DNA of 64,000 bases from Paenibacillus sp. ACRRX (GCF_022346885.1 NZ_JAKRNK010000002.1:558001-622000), one strand, 5' to 3'. Shown: positions 19,228 to 28,797, numbered from the stretch's first letter. A program made the numbers and translations. Notes: generated by a model not told the origin, from the letters alone.

Positions 19228-20238
19228 GTGGTAAGTCTGATCCAGAAAAGCAGCCTTAAGCTTCTACTCCTCGGATTCGGAATCGTTGCACTGCTCTCTA
19301 GTATGTTAGCTAGCATGTTGCTAGGCATACACATATTTGATCTTCAAACGTTATGGCTCTCCATCACCCAATTTAACGGATCACAAGAGCATCTTGTGCT
19401 GCGGGGTGTCCGAATTCCAGCTGCATGCATTGCCGCTGTAGTCGGAGCTAACCTCGCGATTGCCGGCGCATTAATGCAAACGCTAACCAAAAATCCATTG
19501 GCTTCTCCTTCCGTATTTGGAATTAATGCCGGAGCGGTCATGTTTATCGTGTTAAGCCTGTCTGTATTTAAAGTGGACTTGCCCTTTGAGCAGATGATTT
19601 ACATTGCCTTTGCAGGTGCTGCCGTCACCGCCGTTATGGTGATTACACTCGGATCAGCAGGCAAAGAAGGCTTTATGCCCGTTAAGCTTACACTTGCAGG
19701 TGCGGCTATCGCGGCTTTTGCATCTTCTGTTACATCCGGATTAATGCTGCTTAACAATGATTCCTTGACGGAAGCTTTATTTTGGTTAGTTGGGGCGGTA
19801 TATGGCCGCGAGATGAGCGAGCTCCTTACTGTACTGCCTTATATGTTAGCAGGATGGGTTATCGTGGCTTTTATGTTTCGTCCGCTAAATGTCATGGCTA
19901 TCGGTGACGATGTCGCCAAAGGCCTTGGTCAACGAACTATGCTGACCAAGATTACGATCATGGTCGTTGTTATTTTATTGGCTGGAAGCTCCGTTGCTCT
20001 TGCTGGACCGATTGCGTTTATCGGCATCATTGTCCCTCATATTTGCCGTTATTTAATCGGCAATGACCACAAATGGCTAATCCCATTTTGTGCAGTAGCA
20101 GGGGCACTTCTCCTAGTATCAGCCGACACCGCAGCAAGATTTCTGCTTATGCCGAAGGAAGTACCCGTTGGCGTGACTACCGCTTTGCTTGGCGTGCCTT
20201 TCTTAATTGCAATCGCCAGAAGGAGAACGTATGAATAA
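19228..20238 (+). CDS. Ferric siderophore ABC transporter permease (FecCD family)
   Basis: A 336-residue FecCD/BtuC-type permease with about nine to ten hydrophobic helices; the family motifs GANLAIAGALMQTLTKNPLASP and later GPIAFIGIIVPHICRYLIG are visible (quoted in parts). It moves ferric siderophore across the membrane. The GTG at 19228 has AAAGGAG eight bases upstream and is chosen over a TTG at 19189. It overlaps the second permease by eight bases. The pairing of two separate permeases without an ATPase resembles B. subtilis YfiZ/YfhA and Feu systems, which borrow YusV. Confidence 0.9.
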   Translation: MVSLIQKSSLKLLLLGFGIVALLSSMLASMLLGIHIFDLQTLWLSITQFNGSQEHLVLRGVRIPAACIAAVVGANLAIAGALMQTLTKNPLASPSVFGINAGAVMFIVLSLSVFKVDLPFEQMIYIAFAGAAVTAVMVITLGSAGKEGFMPVKLTLAGAAIAAFASSVTSGLMLLNNDSLTEALFWLVGAVYGREMSELLTVLPYMLAGWVIVAFMFRPLNVMAIGDDVAKGLGQRTMLTKITIMVVVILLAGSSVALAGPIAFIGIIVPHICRYLIGNDHKWLIPFCAVAGALLLVSADTAARFLLMPKEVPVGVTTALLGVPFLIAIARRRTYE

Positions 20239-21277
20239 GCAAATCACGATTCGAAGTTCAAAGACTGCATTTTCAACCCAGCTATCGTCAAGGGGAATTC
20301 GTGTTATTGCCCTTCTCATAATGCTCATTGTTGCAACCTCTGTGATCAGTATTTCGATTGGCAGCATGCAAATACCGCTTGGTGATGTAATCTCTGTCCT
20401 TCTTGGAGCTCATCATGAAATGTACTCCATTGTCATTTTAGACTTGCGTTTGCCGCGGACGCTGCTTGCGATTATGATCGGTGCAGCTTTAGCCGTATCT
20501 GGAACGCTGCTTCAAGGTGTCATTCGCAACCCATTGGCTTCGCCAGAATTAACCGGTGTGACCGGTGGTGCTTCCGTAGCTGCCGTCGCTTTTATGACGC
20601 TCGGCGGTGGTCAATGGAGCATTCATTGGATACCCTTTATCGCAATTATCGGTGGCATGATCATTGCTATGCTGAATTATCTGTGTGCCTGGAAAGGCGG
20701 AGTATCCCCTTATCGACTCGTACTTATCGGCATCGGTTTTTCGACCGCGATGTCTGCATTAACGACATTTCTGCTAATTAGCGGTCCAGCCTATCTTGCC
20801 TCACAGGTACTAGGCTGGATGACAGGTACGATATATGGCTTGTCGATGGATTACGTCTGGGTAATACTTCCTTGGTTTTGTATCTTTATGCCCTTATCTC
20901 TACTGCTTGCACGGGTACTCAATGTGCATTTACTAGGAGATCCGGTTGCTTATGGCGTAGGAAATACCGTTCAGCGCCATCGCTTGCTGCTGTTGTTTAT
21001 TAGTGTCGCCCTGTCTGGAGCTGCTGTCGGGGTTGCGGGTGGTATATCGTTTATCGGCTTAATGGCACCCCATATCGCCCGCAAGCTAGTTGGTCCGCTG
21101 CATGGCGTACTAATCCCAGTATCAGCATTAATTGGCTCTTTACTGCTGCTAGTGGCGGATATGGCAGGTCGAACAGTGTTCTCGCCGACTGAGATTCCGG
21201 CAGGTGTATTTACGGCAGCAATTGGCGCACCCTTTTTCCTGCTATTGCTGTATAAAGGACGCAGCTCAACTGCCTAA
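20231..21277 (+). CDS. Ferric siderophore ABC transporter permease (FecCD family)
   Basis: Second permease subunit, 348 residues. FecCD motifs include GTLLQGVIRNPLASPELTG and GGISFIGLMAPHIARKLVG. The ATG at 20231, preceded by AGAAGGAG, overlaps the end of the first permease gene, so the two are translated together and presumably form a heterodimer. No ATPase gene follows; the next gene is the binding lipoprotein, which has its own Fur-controlled promoter. Confidence 0.9.
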   Translation: MNKQITIRSSKTAFSTQLSSRGIRVIALLIMLIVATSVISISIGSMQIPLGDVISVLLGAHHEMYSIVILDLRLPRTLLAIMIGAALAVSGTLLQGVIRNPLASPELTGVTGGASVAAVAFMTLGGGQWSIHWIPFIAIIGGMIIAMLNYLCAWKGGVSPYRLVLIGIGFSTAMSALTTFLLISGPAYLASQVLGWMTGTIYGLSMDYVWVILPWFCIFMPLSLLLARVLNVHLLGDPVAYGVGNTVQRHRLLLLFISVALSGAAVGVAGGISFIGLMAPHIARKLVGPLHGVLIPVSALIGSLLLLVADMAGRTVFSPTEIPAGVFTAAIGAPFFLLLLYKGRSSTA

Positions 21278-21361
21278 CTGGATAGTGACTTTGGTTTAAT
21301 TTAGCACTAAAAGAATTATATGTTGTTAATTATATATCAACCCTTTTTTAGAAAATTTTTG

Positions 21362-21414
21362 TTGACATACTTGTACTAGTTGTTCCACAATAGAAAATGA
21401 TAATGATTATCATT
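21362..21414 (+). promoter_or_regulatory. Promoter and perfect Fur box of the siderophore-binding lipoprotein
   Basis: A perfect 9-1-9 inverted repeat AATGATAATGATTATCATT occupies 21396-21414 and matches the Fur 15-mer at every position. Upstream, TTGACA (21362-21367) with CACAAT 18 bases later (21386-21391) is the likely promoter; the Fur box would then cover the start site. Confidence 0.88.
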
Positions 21415-21472
21415 GTAAAATATGCGTATAGGAACATGAACGCATAACAGACTGAAGGGAGAATAACCAAAT

Positions 21473-22471
21473 ATGATTCGTCAAAGAGGGTCTCGTTTGT
21501 CCGTAACATTGGTTATCTGTACGATCTTTGCTTTACTCGTGTCCGGCTGCGGTAGTAAAGCTGCAACCAGCGAACCAACTGCTGCACAAGGGACATCTGC
21601 AGAAACACCAGCAGCGACTGCTGATACGGAACGCGAAGTAAAGCATGCCATGGGCATCGCCAAGATTAAAGGTACCCCTGAACGGGTCGTTGTTCTGACC
21701 AACGAGAGCACTGAAGTAGCGCTTGAATTAGGGGTGAAACCGGTTGGTGCTGTGAAGTCCGGGGCCGGTGAGACATGGTTCCCTCATATCAAAGCTGAGA
21801 TGGACGGTGTCACAGAACTTGGTGAAGAAACCGAGCCTAACTTGGAGCTGATCGTTAGCTTGAAGCCCGACCTCATTATCGGCAATAAAGTCCGTCACGA
21901 AAAAATTTACTCTCAATTAGATAAAATTGCTCCTACCGTTATGTCAGAAGATTTGGCGGGGCAGTGGAAAATTAACTTAGCATTGTACGCTGAGGCGTTA
22001 AACAAAAAAGCAGAAGGCGATCAAGCAATCGCTAACTATGATAAGCATGTTGCTGAAGTGAAAGACAAAGCAGGCTCTAAGCTCAGCACTAAAGTTTCCG
22101 TTGTTCGCTTTACGCCTAAAGCCGTACGCATTTATCAGAAAGATACATTCTCCGGCATCATTTTGAAAGATCTCGGATTCGCAAGACCAGCTTCCCAAGA
22201 TAAGGACAACTTTATGGAGGTTGTCACCAAAGAACAAATGTCCTTGATTGATGGTGACATCATGTTCTACTTTAATGCCGATTATGATGAAAGCAAAGCC
22301 GGTACTAAAATGCAAGAGGAATGGATGAATGATCCTCTTTACAAAACACTTGGAGTTGCCAAAAATAATAAAGCGTTCAAAGTTGATGAAGTGATCTGGA
22401 ACCTGTCTGGCAGCATCAAATCTGCTAACCTGCTGCTTGATGAAATCGCTGGCTACGCAGACAAAATGTAA
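21473..22471 (+). CDS. Ferric siderophore-binding lipoprotein
   Basis: A 332-residue FhuD/FecB-type substrate-binding protein. It has a basic and hydrophobic signal peptide ending in the lipobox LVSGC (cysteine near residue 26), then an Ala/Thr/Glu-rich linker, then the two-lobed binding domain with ETEPNLELIVSLKPDLIIG. It captures ferric siderophore outside the membrane and delivers it to the two upstream permeases. The sequence recalls Bacillus YfiY (citrate-hydroxamate type) more than FatB or FpuA, the known petrobactin binders; this is judged from memory. Strongly Fur-regulated and followed by a terminator. Confidence 0.88.
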   Translation: MIRQRGSRLSVTLVICTIFALLVSGCGSKAATSEPTAAQGTSAETPAATADTEREVKHAMGIAKIKGTPERVVVLTNESTEVALELGVKPVGAVKSGAGETWFPHIKAEMDGVTELGEETEPNLELIVSLKPDLIIGNKVRHEKIYSQLDKIAPTVMSEDLAGQWKINLALYAEALNKKAEGDQAIANYDKHVAEVKDKAGSKLSTKVSVVRFTPKAVRIYQKDTFSGIILKDLGFARPASQDKDNFMEVVTKEQMSLIDGDIMFYFNADYDESKAGTKMQEEWMNDPLYKTLGVAKNNKAFKVDEVIWNLSGSIKSANLLLDEIAGYADKM

Positions 22472-22477
22472 CAACAA

Positions 22478-22522
22478 AACCTTCTTGGCGCCATCGCTAC
22501 ATGGTGTCAAGAAGGTTTTTCT
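22478..22522 (+). terminator. Terminator of the siderophore-binding lipoprotein gene
   Basis: AACCTTCTTGRC-type arm at 22478 onward pairs with its complement ending at 22516 (inner GGCGCCAT/ATGGTGTC pairing imperfect), followed by TTTTTCTTTTT. Confidence 0.88.
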
Positions 22523-22695
22523 TTTTCTATTTCGTCCAGTCACATTTCACGCATAAGAATCTCTATTTGCGCTTACAAAGTACGAATACAGACATGTGAT
22601 CGCAGCATAAGTACAGCAACAGGTTTATCGACAACCAAAGTGCAGTATTCCATACTCGTTCAATTGATGTCTTTATTATTGCACCTAACTTGCAC

Positions 22696-23865
22696 CTAAT
22701 CAGAATAAGCGATTTGTTCTTGCTGCTGATGGAATCTGGCTAATTGGAACCGATCAAGTTTCCATTCTGTTTGCCCTTTCTCCACCAGATCTGCCAGCGT
22801 CTCACCCACCACACTCGCAAATTTAAAACCATGCCCGGAAAACCCACCGGCCAACCAAACATTATCATAGACCGGATGCCGATCTATAATAAAGTGTTCA
22901 TCCGGTGTAAGTTCATATTTGCACACAGCGCCCAGCAGCAGCCTTCCCGCTGCCTTGGGCATATAGGTTTCCAGAAGATGACGTATATCCCCCTCATCTT
23001 CTGCGTGATCGCCAAATGGCGGTAAAGGAGCATTTGCCTGCCAAGGCAATCCTCCATCATGCCTGCCAATTTTGAGACCCTTGCCGTTAATGTCAGGTAC
23101 ACTATAATAATCACCTGAAGCTGTACTCATTGTGAAGCCCGGGAAGCAATCACTACCGTAAAGTTTGTTATCCACTTCAAACCAGCCTATTACTTTGCGT
23201 ACGGGTCGGATTGGCAGCTTCACAAACGGCTCCAGCATCTGATACCACGCACCGGTAGTTATCACCATTTGACGAGCAAAAAACTGTCCATTATTTGTTG
23301 TCACTGCAACACCCTTTGCCCGTTCTTTCTCCACTTGAATATGTTCAACTTTAGTATAGGGCAAGAGCAGCGCTCCGGCTTCAAGTGCAAGTCGACGGTA
23401 AGCACGAATACAAGCTTCGCTAAACAATACGCCTGCCTTCGGCTCGTATAATCCTCTCATCGTATCGGCAGCACAGATGCCCGGCCATTTCCTGCTTATG
23501 GCTTCAGCATTTATGACTTCGTATGGAATATAATGCTGTTTGGCACGCAGCGCTTTCTCCACTAACGCTGCTTCTCCTGTTACAGATAAATGAAGTACAC
23601 CGCATCGAAGCAGGAGCTGCTCCCCTGTTAAAGCTTCAAGTTCCTGCCACAACACATCCGCCCTCAACGCCCAAGCCGAATACAAGGCATCACCACTATA
23701 CGCATGTCGGATGAGTCGAGTCTCGCCATGATGGCTTCCCTGCTCATGCGGTGGATCAAACGCATCAATCATCAACGTCTTAAGACCGCGTCTTGCCAAG
23801 TAATACCCGGCACTCATGCCCATCGATCCTGCTCCGACAACAATGACGTCATATCCCGATTGCAT
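22696..23865 (-). CDS. FAD-dependent amine oxidase, sarcosine oxidase/N-methyltryptophan oxidase family
   Basis: A 389-residue monomeric sarcosine oxidase-type flavoenzyme. The FAD-binding GxGxxG motif is VVGAGSMGMSAGYYLARRG at the N-terminus, and the cysteine that covalently holds FAD in this family is in AVCKYELTPDEHFIIDRHP. It would oxidise an N-methyl or similar secondary amine with oxygen, giving hydrogen peroxide. It closes the minus-strand salvage cluster, 121 bases after the M20 gene. GGGAGAGAGGG precedes the ATG. Confidence 0.9.
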   Translation of the reverse strand: MQSGYDVIVVGAGSMGMSAGYYLARRGLKTLMIDAFDPPHEQGSHHGETRLIRHAYSGDALYSAWALRADVLWQELEALTGEQLLLRCGVLHLSVTGEAALVEKALRAKQHYIPYEVINAEAISRKWPGICAADTMRGLYEPKAGVLFSEACIRAYRRLALEAGALLLPYTKVEHIQVEKERAKGVAVTTNNGQFFARQMVITTGAWYQMLEPFVKLPIRPVRKVIGWFEVDNKLYGSDCFPGFTMSTASGDYYSVPDINGKGLKIGRHDGGLPWQANAPLPPFGDHAEDEGDIRHLLETYMPKAAGRLLLGAVCKYELTPDEHFIIDRHPVYDNVWLAGGFSGHGFKFASVVGETLADLVEKGQTEWKLDRFQLARFHQQQEQIAYSD

Positions 23866-23986
23866 GCTGATTCCCTCTCTCCCTTGTGTACTACCTCACA
23901 GCAACTATTAAACAATTTAATTTCCATTATATTGCAACACCAATGGTTATTTCACTCGAATGCTGCGCCAAAGCTAGCTCCCCCAC

Positions 23987-25183
23987 TCAAGTATGCTTAA
24001 TCTCTTCTGCCTCAGGAATCGTCAATTTCAGCAGTGCCAATTCCGCTAATGCTTCAAAGTAGCGTGCACTTTTCCATATCGCACGTTCGTTCACTGTAAA
24101 TGCAGGGTGATGCCACTCATGATTACCTGATGTCCCCATAAATACAAATGCACCAGCCACATGCTGCTGGTAGTAAGCAAAATCTTCACTTGCTGTTGAC
24201 GGCTCAGGTAATATAACGTGTAATCCTGCTTGCTGTGCTGCCAAGCCTGCAATATCTGCTGCAAGCTTGTTATTGTGAACTGCAGGTGGTCCATCTGTCC
24301 AGCGCAGCTTGATCTCCGCACCAAACGTCGCTGCGATACCTTTCGCTATTTCTTCTATCCGCTGGCGAATAAAAATCCGGGAATCTGGCTGCAAAGTGCG
24401 GACAGTTCCCTCTAATACAGCAAGCTCAGGGATTACATTCCATGTATTTCCCGCATGAATCTTCGTAATGCTGATAACCGCACTGTCCACAGCACTTACA
24501 TTCCGACTTACAACAGTTTGTAGCGCGGTAATTAAATGAGCAGATACTAAAATCGGATCAACCCCTGCATGAGGTATCGCTGCATGCGTGCTTACCCCCT
24601 TGATCTCGATACGCAGTCCATTGACACTCGACATCAACGAACCTGGTCTGATCCCAATCGTTCCGACGGGCAGATCTGGCTTATTGTGCATACCAAAGAT
24701 GAGCTGGACGCCGTCCAATGCACCACATTTGATCATCTGCTGCGCCCCAATCCCCTTCTCTTCAGCAGGCTGGAACAAGAGGCGCACACAGCCCCGCAGC
24801 TCCTTTTCTTTGCGCTTTAATAACGTGGCCGCTCCAAGCAACGAAGCTGTGTGGAAATCATGACCACACGCGTGCATTTTGCCAGCTACGCTTGACGCAT
24901 ATGATAATCCCGTTGCCTCCTGAATAGGCAGCGCGTCGATGTCAGCACGCAGCGCCACGACAGGTCCAGGCTCCTGTCTGCCAATCTCAGCCACAACCCC
25001 CGTCGCAAGCGGCAAATCAAGCAGCCGGATGTCAACGTTTCGCAGCCACTCCCGTATCGCTTCTGTTGTTTCGTATTCTTCATTCGCAAGCTCTGGATAA
25101 CGATGAAGCTGCCTGCGTATCGCAATTAACTTGGCTTCCAGCTCGTCATCAGCTCCATGCAGGCAATCTATCGGCTCCCCCAT
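23987..25183 (-). CDS. M20-family amidohydrolase (N-acyl-amino acid deacylase)
   Basis: A ~398-residue zinc amidohydrolase of the hippurate hydrolase/N-acetyl-amino acid deacetylase family. The family motif HACGHDFHTA, the ADIDALP segment and the acidic pair in QPAEEKG are present. The start is uncertain: the frame is open from TTG at 25204, but ATG at 25183 places the protein start at the usual distance from IRRQLHRYPEL; GGAGG is 14 bases upstream of it. In Bacillus a similar enzyme in the ytmI locus deacetylates N-acetyl-S-alkyl-cysteine; the neighbours here make that role plausible. Confidence 0.85.
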   Translation of the reverse strand: MGEPIDCLHGADDELEAKLIAIRRQLHRYPELANEEYETTEAIREWLRNVDIRLLDLPLATGVVAEIGRQEPGPVVALRADIDALPIQEATGLSYASSVAGKMHACGHDFHTASLLGAATLLKRKEKELRGCVRLLFQPAEEKGIGAQQMIKCGALDGVQLIFGMHNKPDLPVGTIGIRPGSLMSSVNGLRIEIKGVSTHAAIPHAGVDPILVSAHLITALQTVVSRNVSAVDSAVISITKIHAGNTWNVIPELAVLEGTVRTLQPDSRIFIRQRIEEIAKGIAATFGAEIKLRWTDGPPAVHNNKLAADIAGLAAQQAGLHVILPEPSTASEDFAYYQQHVAGAFVFMGTSGNHEWHHPAFTVNERAIWKSARYFEALAELALLKLTIPEAEEIKHT

Positions 25184-25244
25184 AGTAGGCGCTGGCACCT
25201 CCAATCAACATTCTATTATTTTCCAAATATCAACCTATTCCTTG

Positions 25245-25997
25245 CTAAATAGAATAATTCCACTCTGGTGTAATCCGCTTGAGAAATTGCTTGGTGCGTT
25301 CTTCCTGAGGATGATGAAAAATGTCATTTGGCCTGCCTTCTTCCACAATAACACCTTGATCCATAAAAATGACATGGTTAGCGATGTCACGAGCGAAGCC
25401 CATTTCATGGGTAACCACAATCATCGTAATTCCTTCCCGCGCGATACGTTTAATGACTTGTAACACCTCACCTACTAGTTCAGGATCAAGGGCAGAAGTC
25501 GGCTCATCAAACAAAATAACTTCCGGATTCAGAGCAAGCGCCCTTGCAATACCAACTCGCTGCTGCTGTCCTCCTGACAGCTGGCTAGGATAAGCATCCT
25601 GCTTGTGGAGCAGACCTACTTTTTCAAGAACGCTGACGCTCACGGCTTTGGCTTGTTCAACAGGCTGCTTCTGCACGACCACAAGCCCTTCCATCACATT
25701 TTGCAGCACCGTCTTGTGTTTAAACAAATTGTAATGCTGAAACACCATGGCTGTCTTTCGCCGTAGTAACAATACCTCTTGTTTAGTGGCGTGAGGACAG
25801 TTCAAGGTAAGGTCCCCGATCGTTAGACTCCCTTCATTCGGTTTCTCCAAGTAATTAACACAACGCAGCAGCGTGGTCTTTCCAGATCCACTTGGACCTA
25901 ATATAACAACAACATCACCTTTTTGTACCGTCATATCGATACCATTCAGCACCTTCTGCTTGCCAAACGATTTGTGAATATTCCTGAGTTGAATCAT
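25245..25997 (-). CDS. Amino-acid ABC transporter ATPase (TcyN/GlnQ-like)
   Basis: A 250-residue polar amino-acid transporter ATPase. Walker A is GPSGSGKTT, the Q-loop is MVFQHYNLF, the signature is LSGGQQQRV, Walker B is [13 protein letters not shown] and the switch histidine is in VTHEMGFA. Similar to the TcyN subunit of cystine/sulfur-amino-acid transporters. No permease or binding protein lies next to it, so the gene must work with partners elsewhere or is left over from a larger operon. It sits between the monooxygenase and the M20 gene in one transcription direction. Confidence 0.88.
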   Translation of the reverse strand: MIQLRNIHKSFGKQKVLNGIDMTVQKGDVVVILGPSGSGKTTLLRCVNYLEKPNEGSLTIGDLTLNCPHATKQEVLLLRRKTAMVFQHYNLFKHKTVLQNVMEGLVVVQKQPVEQAKAVSVSVLEKVGLLHKQDAYPSQLSGGQQQRVGIARALALNPEVILFDEPTSALDPELVGEVLQVIKRIAREGITMIVVTHEMGFARDIANHVIFMDQGVIVEEGRPNDIFHHPQEERTKQFLKRITPEWNYSI

Positions 25998-26031
25998 GTT
26001 AGCTCCCCCCCGTATGTAATCACCGCTGTTT

Positions 26032-27378
26032 CTAGCGATGATGCACTTCTACCTGTGCTTTTGCGGCTCTGTATCGATTCTCAGGCACGCCTAACCCAAG
26101 GTTGCCACGCAGCGTGTCTGATTCATAGTCCTTACGGAATAAGCCCCGATCTTGTAATATCGGAACCACTTTATCTACAAAGTCATTGACCCCTTGTGAC
26201 AGCACTAGAGGTGAGACGATAAACCCGTCTGCTGCACGTGCCTCGAACCAACGTTGGATCTGATCTGCTACTTGGTTTGGCGTACCGATAAAAGCACTTT
26301 TTGGCGTTGTCACTTGAAGTGCGAGTTGACGCAGCGTTAGTCCCTGCTCCTTTGCAATCTTCTTAATCTTGTCCGAAGTGCTCTTAAAGCCCTCTGAACC
26401 AAGATTGCCCAGATCAGGAAGCGGCTCATCAAGCGGAAATTGTGCGAAGTCAAAATGATTAAAGAAGCGCCCTAAGTAATGGAGTGCGACTTGAATATCG
26501 ACTAAACTCGCGATCTGTTCATATTTAACAAGCGCTTCGTCCTCAGTGTCCCCAATGATGGGTGATATACCAGGAAATATTAAAATGTCGTCCGGGGAGC
26601 GACCATAGGCTGCTGCACGCTGCTTTACATCCTGATAAAAGCCTATTGCTTCCTCAATTGTCTCATGTCCCGTGAAAACGGCGTCTGCCTCACGAGCAGC
26701 TAGATCCTTGCCCGCCTCGGATGAACCAGCTTGAAAGACCACTGGCTGTCCTTGCTTGGATCTTGCAATATTTAGCGGGCCTTGGACAGAGAAAAATTCT
26801 CCTTTATGATGAAGTCGATGCATCTTATCGGGATCGATGAACTTGCCCGACACTTTGTTACGTACAAATGCGTCATCTTCCCATGAATCCCACAAACCTT
26901 TAGCCACTTGTATATACTCATTTGCAATACGGTAACGGAGCTCATGTGACGCATGTTGTTCCTTGCCATAATTTAAGGCTGAACCTTCCAGCGGTGAGGT
27001 TACAGCATTCCATCCAGCACGGCCACCGCTAATCGTATCCAATGAAGCAAACTGTCTCGCGACTGTAAAAGGTTCGCTGTATGAGGTGGACAACGTCCCA
27101 ACAAGTCCGATGTGCGATGTGCTGTCCGCAAGCGCAGACAAAATTGTAATCGGTTCAAATCTATTTAAAAAATTTGGATGTGATATTTCAGTAATGTACA
27201 ATCCATCAGCGACAAAGGCGAGATCAAACTTGCCTGATTCTGCTTTTTTGGCAATTCGCTTGTAAAATTCAAAATTGACGCTGGCATCAGCTGGTGAATC
27301 AGGATGCCGCCAAGCTGCAATATGACCACCTGCTCCATGAAGCATGACACCAAGCTTTAATTGTCTGTTTGTACGCAT
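26032..27378 (-). CDS. FMNH2-dependent monooxygenase, NtaA/SnaA/DszA type
   Basis: A 448-residue LLM-class flavin monooxygenase. The N-terminal [18 protein letters not shown] and [12 protein letters not shown] segments are typical of the NtaA/SnaA/SoxA(DszA)/CmoJ subgroup. Such enzymes oxidise the C-S or C-N bond of an organic substrate with reduced FMN supplied by a separate reductase. In B. subtilis the closest context is the ytmI operon for S-(2-succino)cysteine/S-alkyl-cysteine breakdown. GAGGAGGGCG precedes the ATG. A LysR gene lies directly upstream in the same direction. Confidence 0.88.
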   Translation of the reverse strand: MRTNRQLKLGVMLHGAGGHIAAWRHPDSPADASVNFEFYKRIAKKAESGKFDLAFVADGLYITEISHPNFLNRFEPITILSALADSTSHIGLVGTLSTSYSEPFTVARQFASLDTISGGRAGWNAVTSPLEGSALNYGKEQHASHELRYRIANEYIQVAKGLWDSWEDDAFVRNKVSGKFIDPDKMHRLHHKGEFFSVQGPLNIARSKQGQPVVFQAGSSEAGKDLAAREADAVFTGHETIEEAIGFYQDVKQRAAAYGRSPDDILIFPGISPIIGDTEDEALVKYEQIASLVDIQVALHYLGRFFNHFDFAQFPLDEPLPDLGNLGSEGFKSTSDKIKKIAKEQGLTLRQLALQVTTPKSAFIGTPNQVADQIQRWFEARAADGFIVSPLVLSQGVNDFVDKVVPILQDRGLFRKDYESDTLRGNLGLGVPENRYRAAKAQVEVHHR

Positions 27379-27511
27379 AAACGCCCTCCTCTTAAATAAT
27401 TCATATCGGATTTATCGGATATATTTCAGCAAATCTAACACATCCTACATTATTAGTAAATATTTTTACGATAGCGTATTTAGATCTATTAATAGAAGTT
27501 ATCTATGCATC

Positions 27512-28432
27512 TTAGTTTAGGGGATGTGATAAGCTTGATACAGTTTGAAAGGAATTTACCCAAATACGTTTGCGGAGCTCTAGAAGTGTTGAAATAAATG
27601 GCGAAGGTTGTTCTTTTAAATAAATTAGATTAGTCCGTAATGAGATGTCTTCCAATTCAGGAACCGCAATAGAATGCAGCGATCCGCTCTTGACTTCTTC
27701 TTGCACACACAGACTTGGCAATAGGCATATGCCACAACCTTGAAGCACCAATTTCTTAGCCGTTTCTACATGGTCAACGTGGTATACAATTCGTGGCGGG
27801 TAATCGAGGGATTCGAACAAACGATGAATACGAACCCAATCCAGCGAACCGCATTCGAAAAATACGAGTTCTTGTCCTGCCAGCTTTTCCAATGAGATGT
27901 AGCTCTCTCCTACAAATGGATGATGTTCCGGTACAAACAGTTTGATTGGATCCTCATAGAAAGCTACGGACTGCAGACTTGGATGTGTGATATTACGAAC
28001 AAAGCCCACATCCAGTTCTTTATTGAGCACTTTTAATACGATGTGATCTGTCAACTCCGTTGTTAATCTTGCTTGAAAATGTTCGTGCTGCTCTCTAATA
28101 GCAGGAAGCAGCCAGGGAAGAATATAATTGGACACAGATATCGTGCAGCCGATCCGAAGCTCTTGTCGATCAGGCGTCTGCAGTTGAAGCTTTTGCATGC
28201 CCCGCTCATAGACTTGAAGTAATTGCTTAGCATATGGAAGAAATATTTTACCTTGCTCAGACAACTCTACTCGTCTGCTCTCGCGGTTAAATAGTGTGCA
28301 ATTCAGCTCCCTTTCCAGCGTCTGGATACGTGCTGATACCGATGGCTGCGATAGAAATAATGCCTCAGCAGCTTTATTAAAGCTGCCATAGTGAGAAATG
28401 TAAATGAAGGCTTCTATATGATCGATGTTCAT
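27512..28432 (-). CDS. LysR-family transcriptional regulator
   Basis: A 306-residue LysR regulator: N-terminal winged helix-turn-helix (FNKAAEALFLSQPSVSARIQ) and a C-terminal periplasmic-binding-like effector domain. The second of two close ATGs (28432) is chosen because GGGAG lies seven bases upstream. It is in the same direction and 133 bases ahead of the flavin monooxygenase, unlike the usual divergent arrangement, so it may control the downstream salvage genes and itself. In the Bacillus analogue, YtlI plays this role. Confidence 0.88.
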   Translation of the reverse strand: MNIDHIEAFIYISHYGSFNKAAEALFLSQPSVSARIQTLERELNCTLFNRESRRVELSEQGKIFLPYAKQLLQVYERGMQKLQLQTPDRQELRIGCTISVSNYILPWLLPAIREQHEHFQARLTTELTDHIVLKVLNKELDVGFVRNITHPSLQSVAFYEDPIKLFVPEHHPFVGESYISLEKLAGQELVFFECGSLDWVRIHRLFESLDYPPRIVYHVDHVETAKKLVLQGCGICLLPSLCVQEEVKSGSLHSIAVPELEDISLRTNLIYLKEQPSPFISTLLELRKRIWVNSFQTVSSLSHPLN

Positions 28433-28497
28433 ATCCATTCTCCCTTCTTTTGGGATGTACCAGCGGGCGGTTAACATTCTCAATGTGGCCCATAATA

Positions 28498-28537
28498 CAA
28501 CAGGAGGCCCCTTTTGTAAGTAAGGGGCCTCCTGTTG
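28498..28537 (-). repeat. Perfect 16-bp inverted repeat in the LysR leader
   Basis: CAACAGGAGGCCCCTT (28498-28513) and AAGGGGCCTCCTGTTG (28522-28537) flank the loop TTGTAAGT. On either strand no T run follows, so it is not an obvious intrinsic terminator. It lies 65-105 bases upstream of the LysR start. Confidence 0.75.
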
Positions 28538-28706
28538 ACAGGTCAGCATGTCACACCATTATAATTGTATATTCCGATAAGTTTAGTTGTATTTCTTGTG
28601 GAGTTACTTTAACATAGGATTAATTACAGTGTCAAGGGTGTCATTTTAATAAGAGAACAAACCGGACGCCCCATTAATTTACCTTTGATTTGTTGCTTAC
28701 TTCATG

Positions 28707-28723
28707 TTACTATGTTTTAGTAA
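28707..28723 (+). promoter_or_regulatory. Operator-like palindrome upstream of nitroreductase
   Basis: TTACTA-TGTTT-TAGTAA is a perfect 6-5-6 inverted repeat about 40 bases upstream of the TATAAT at 28765. Palindromes built on TACTA/TAGTA are used by thiol-based MarR/DUF24 repressors such as YodB that control nitroreductases in Bacillus, so it is a candidate operator. Confidence 0.5.
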
Positions 28724-28797
28724 GTTAATAACCAAGGTGTTTAAGAAGCTTCATATGCGAATACTATAATTGAATGATATGAAAGGATGTATGACAC

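Larger units (their letters stand above)
28433..28797. other. Divergent intergenic region with strong hairpin and palindrome
   Basis: This gap separates the LysR gene (minus) from the nitroreductase (plus). It contains a perfect 16-base stem with an 8-base loop at 28498-28537 on the LysR leader side, a 17-base palindrome at 28707-28723 and TATAAT at 28765-28770 before the nitroreductase. No coding sequence was seen. Confidence 0.7.

Noticed and set aside
22676..22700. Short direct repeat TTGCACCTAA twice near the oxidase gene
   Set aside because: Only two ten-base copies, overlapping the gene end; too short to support a function.
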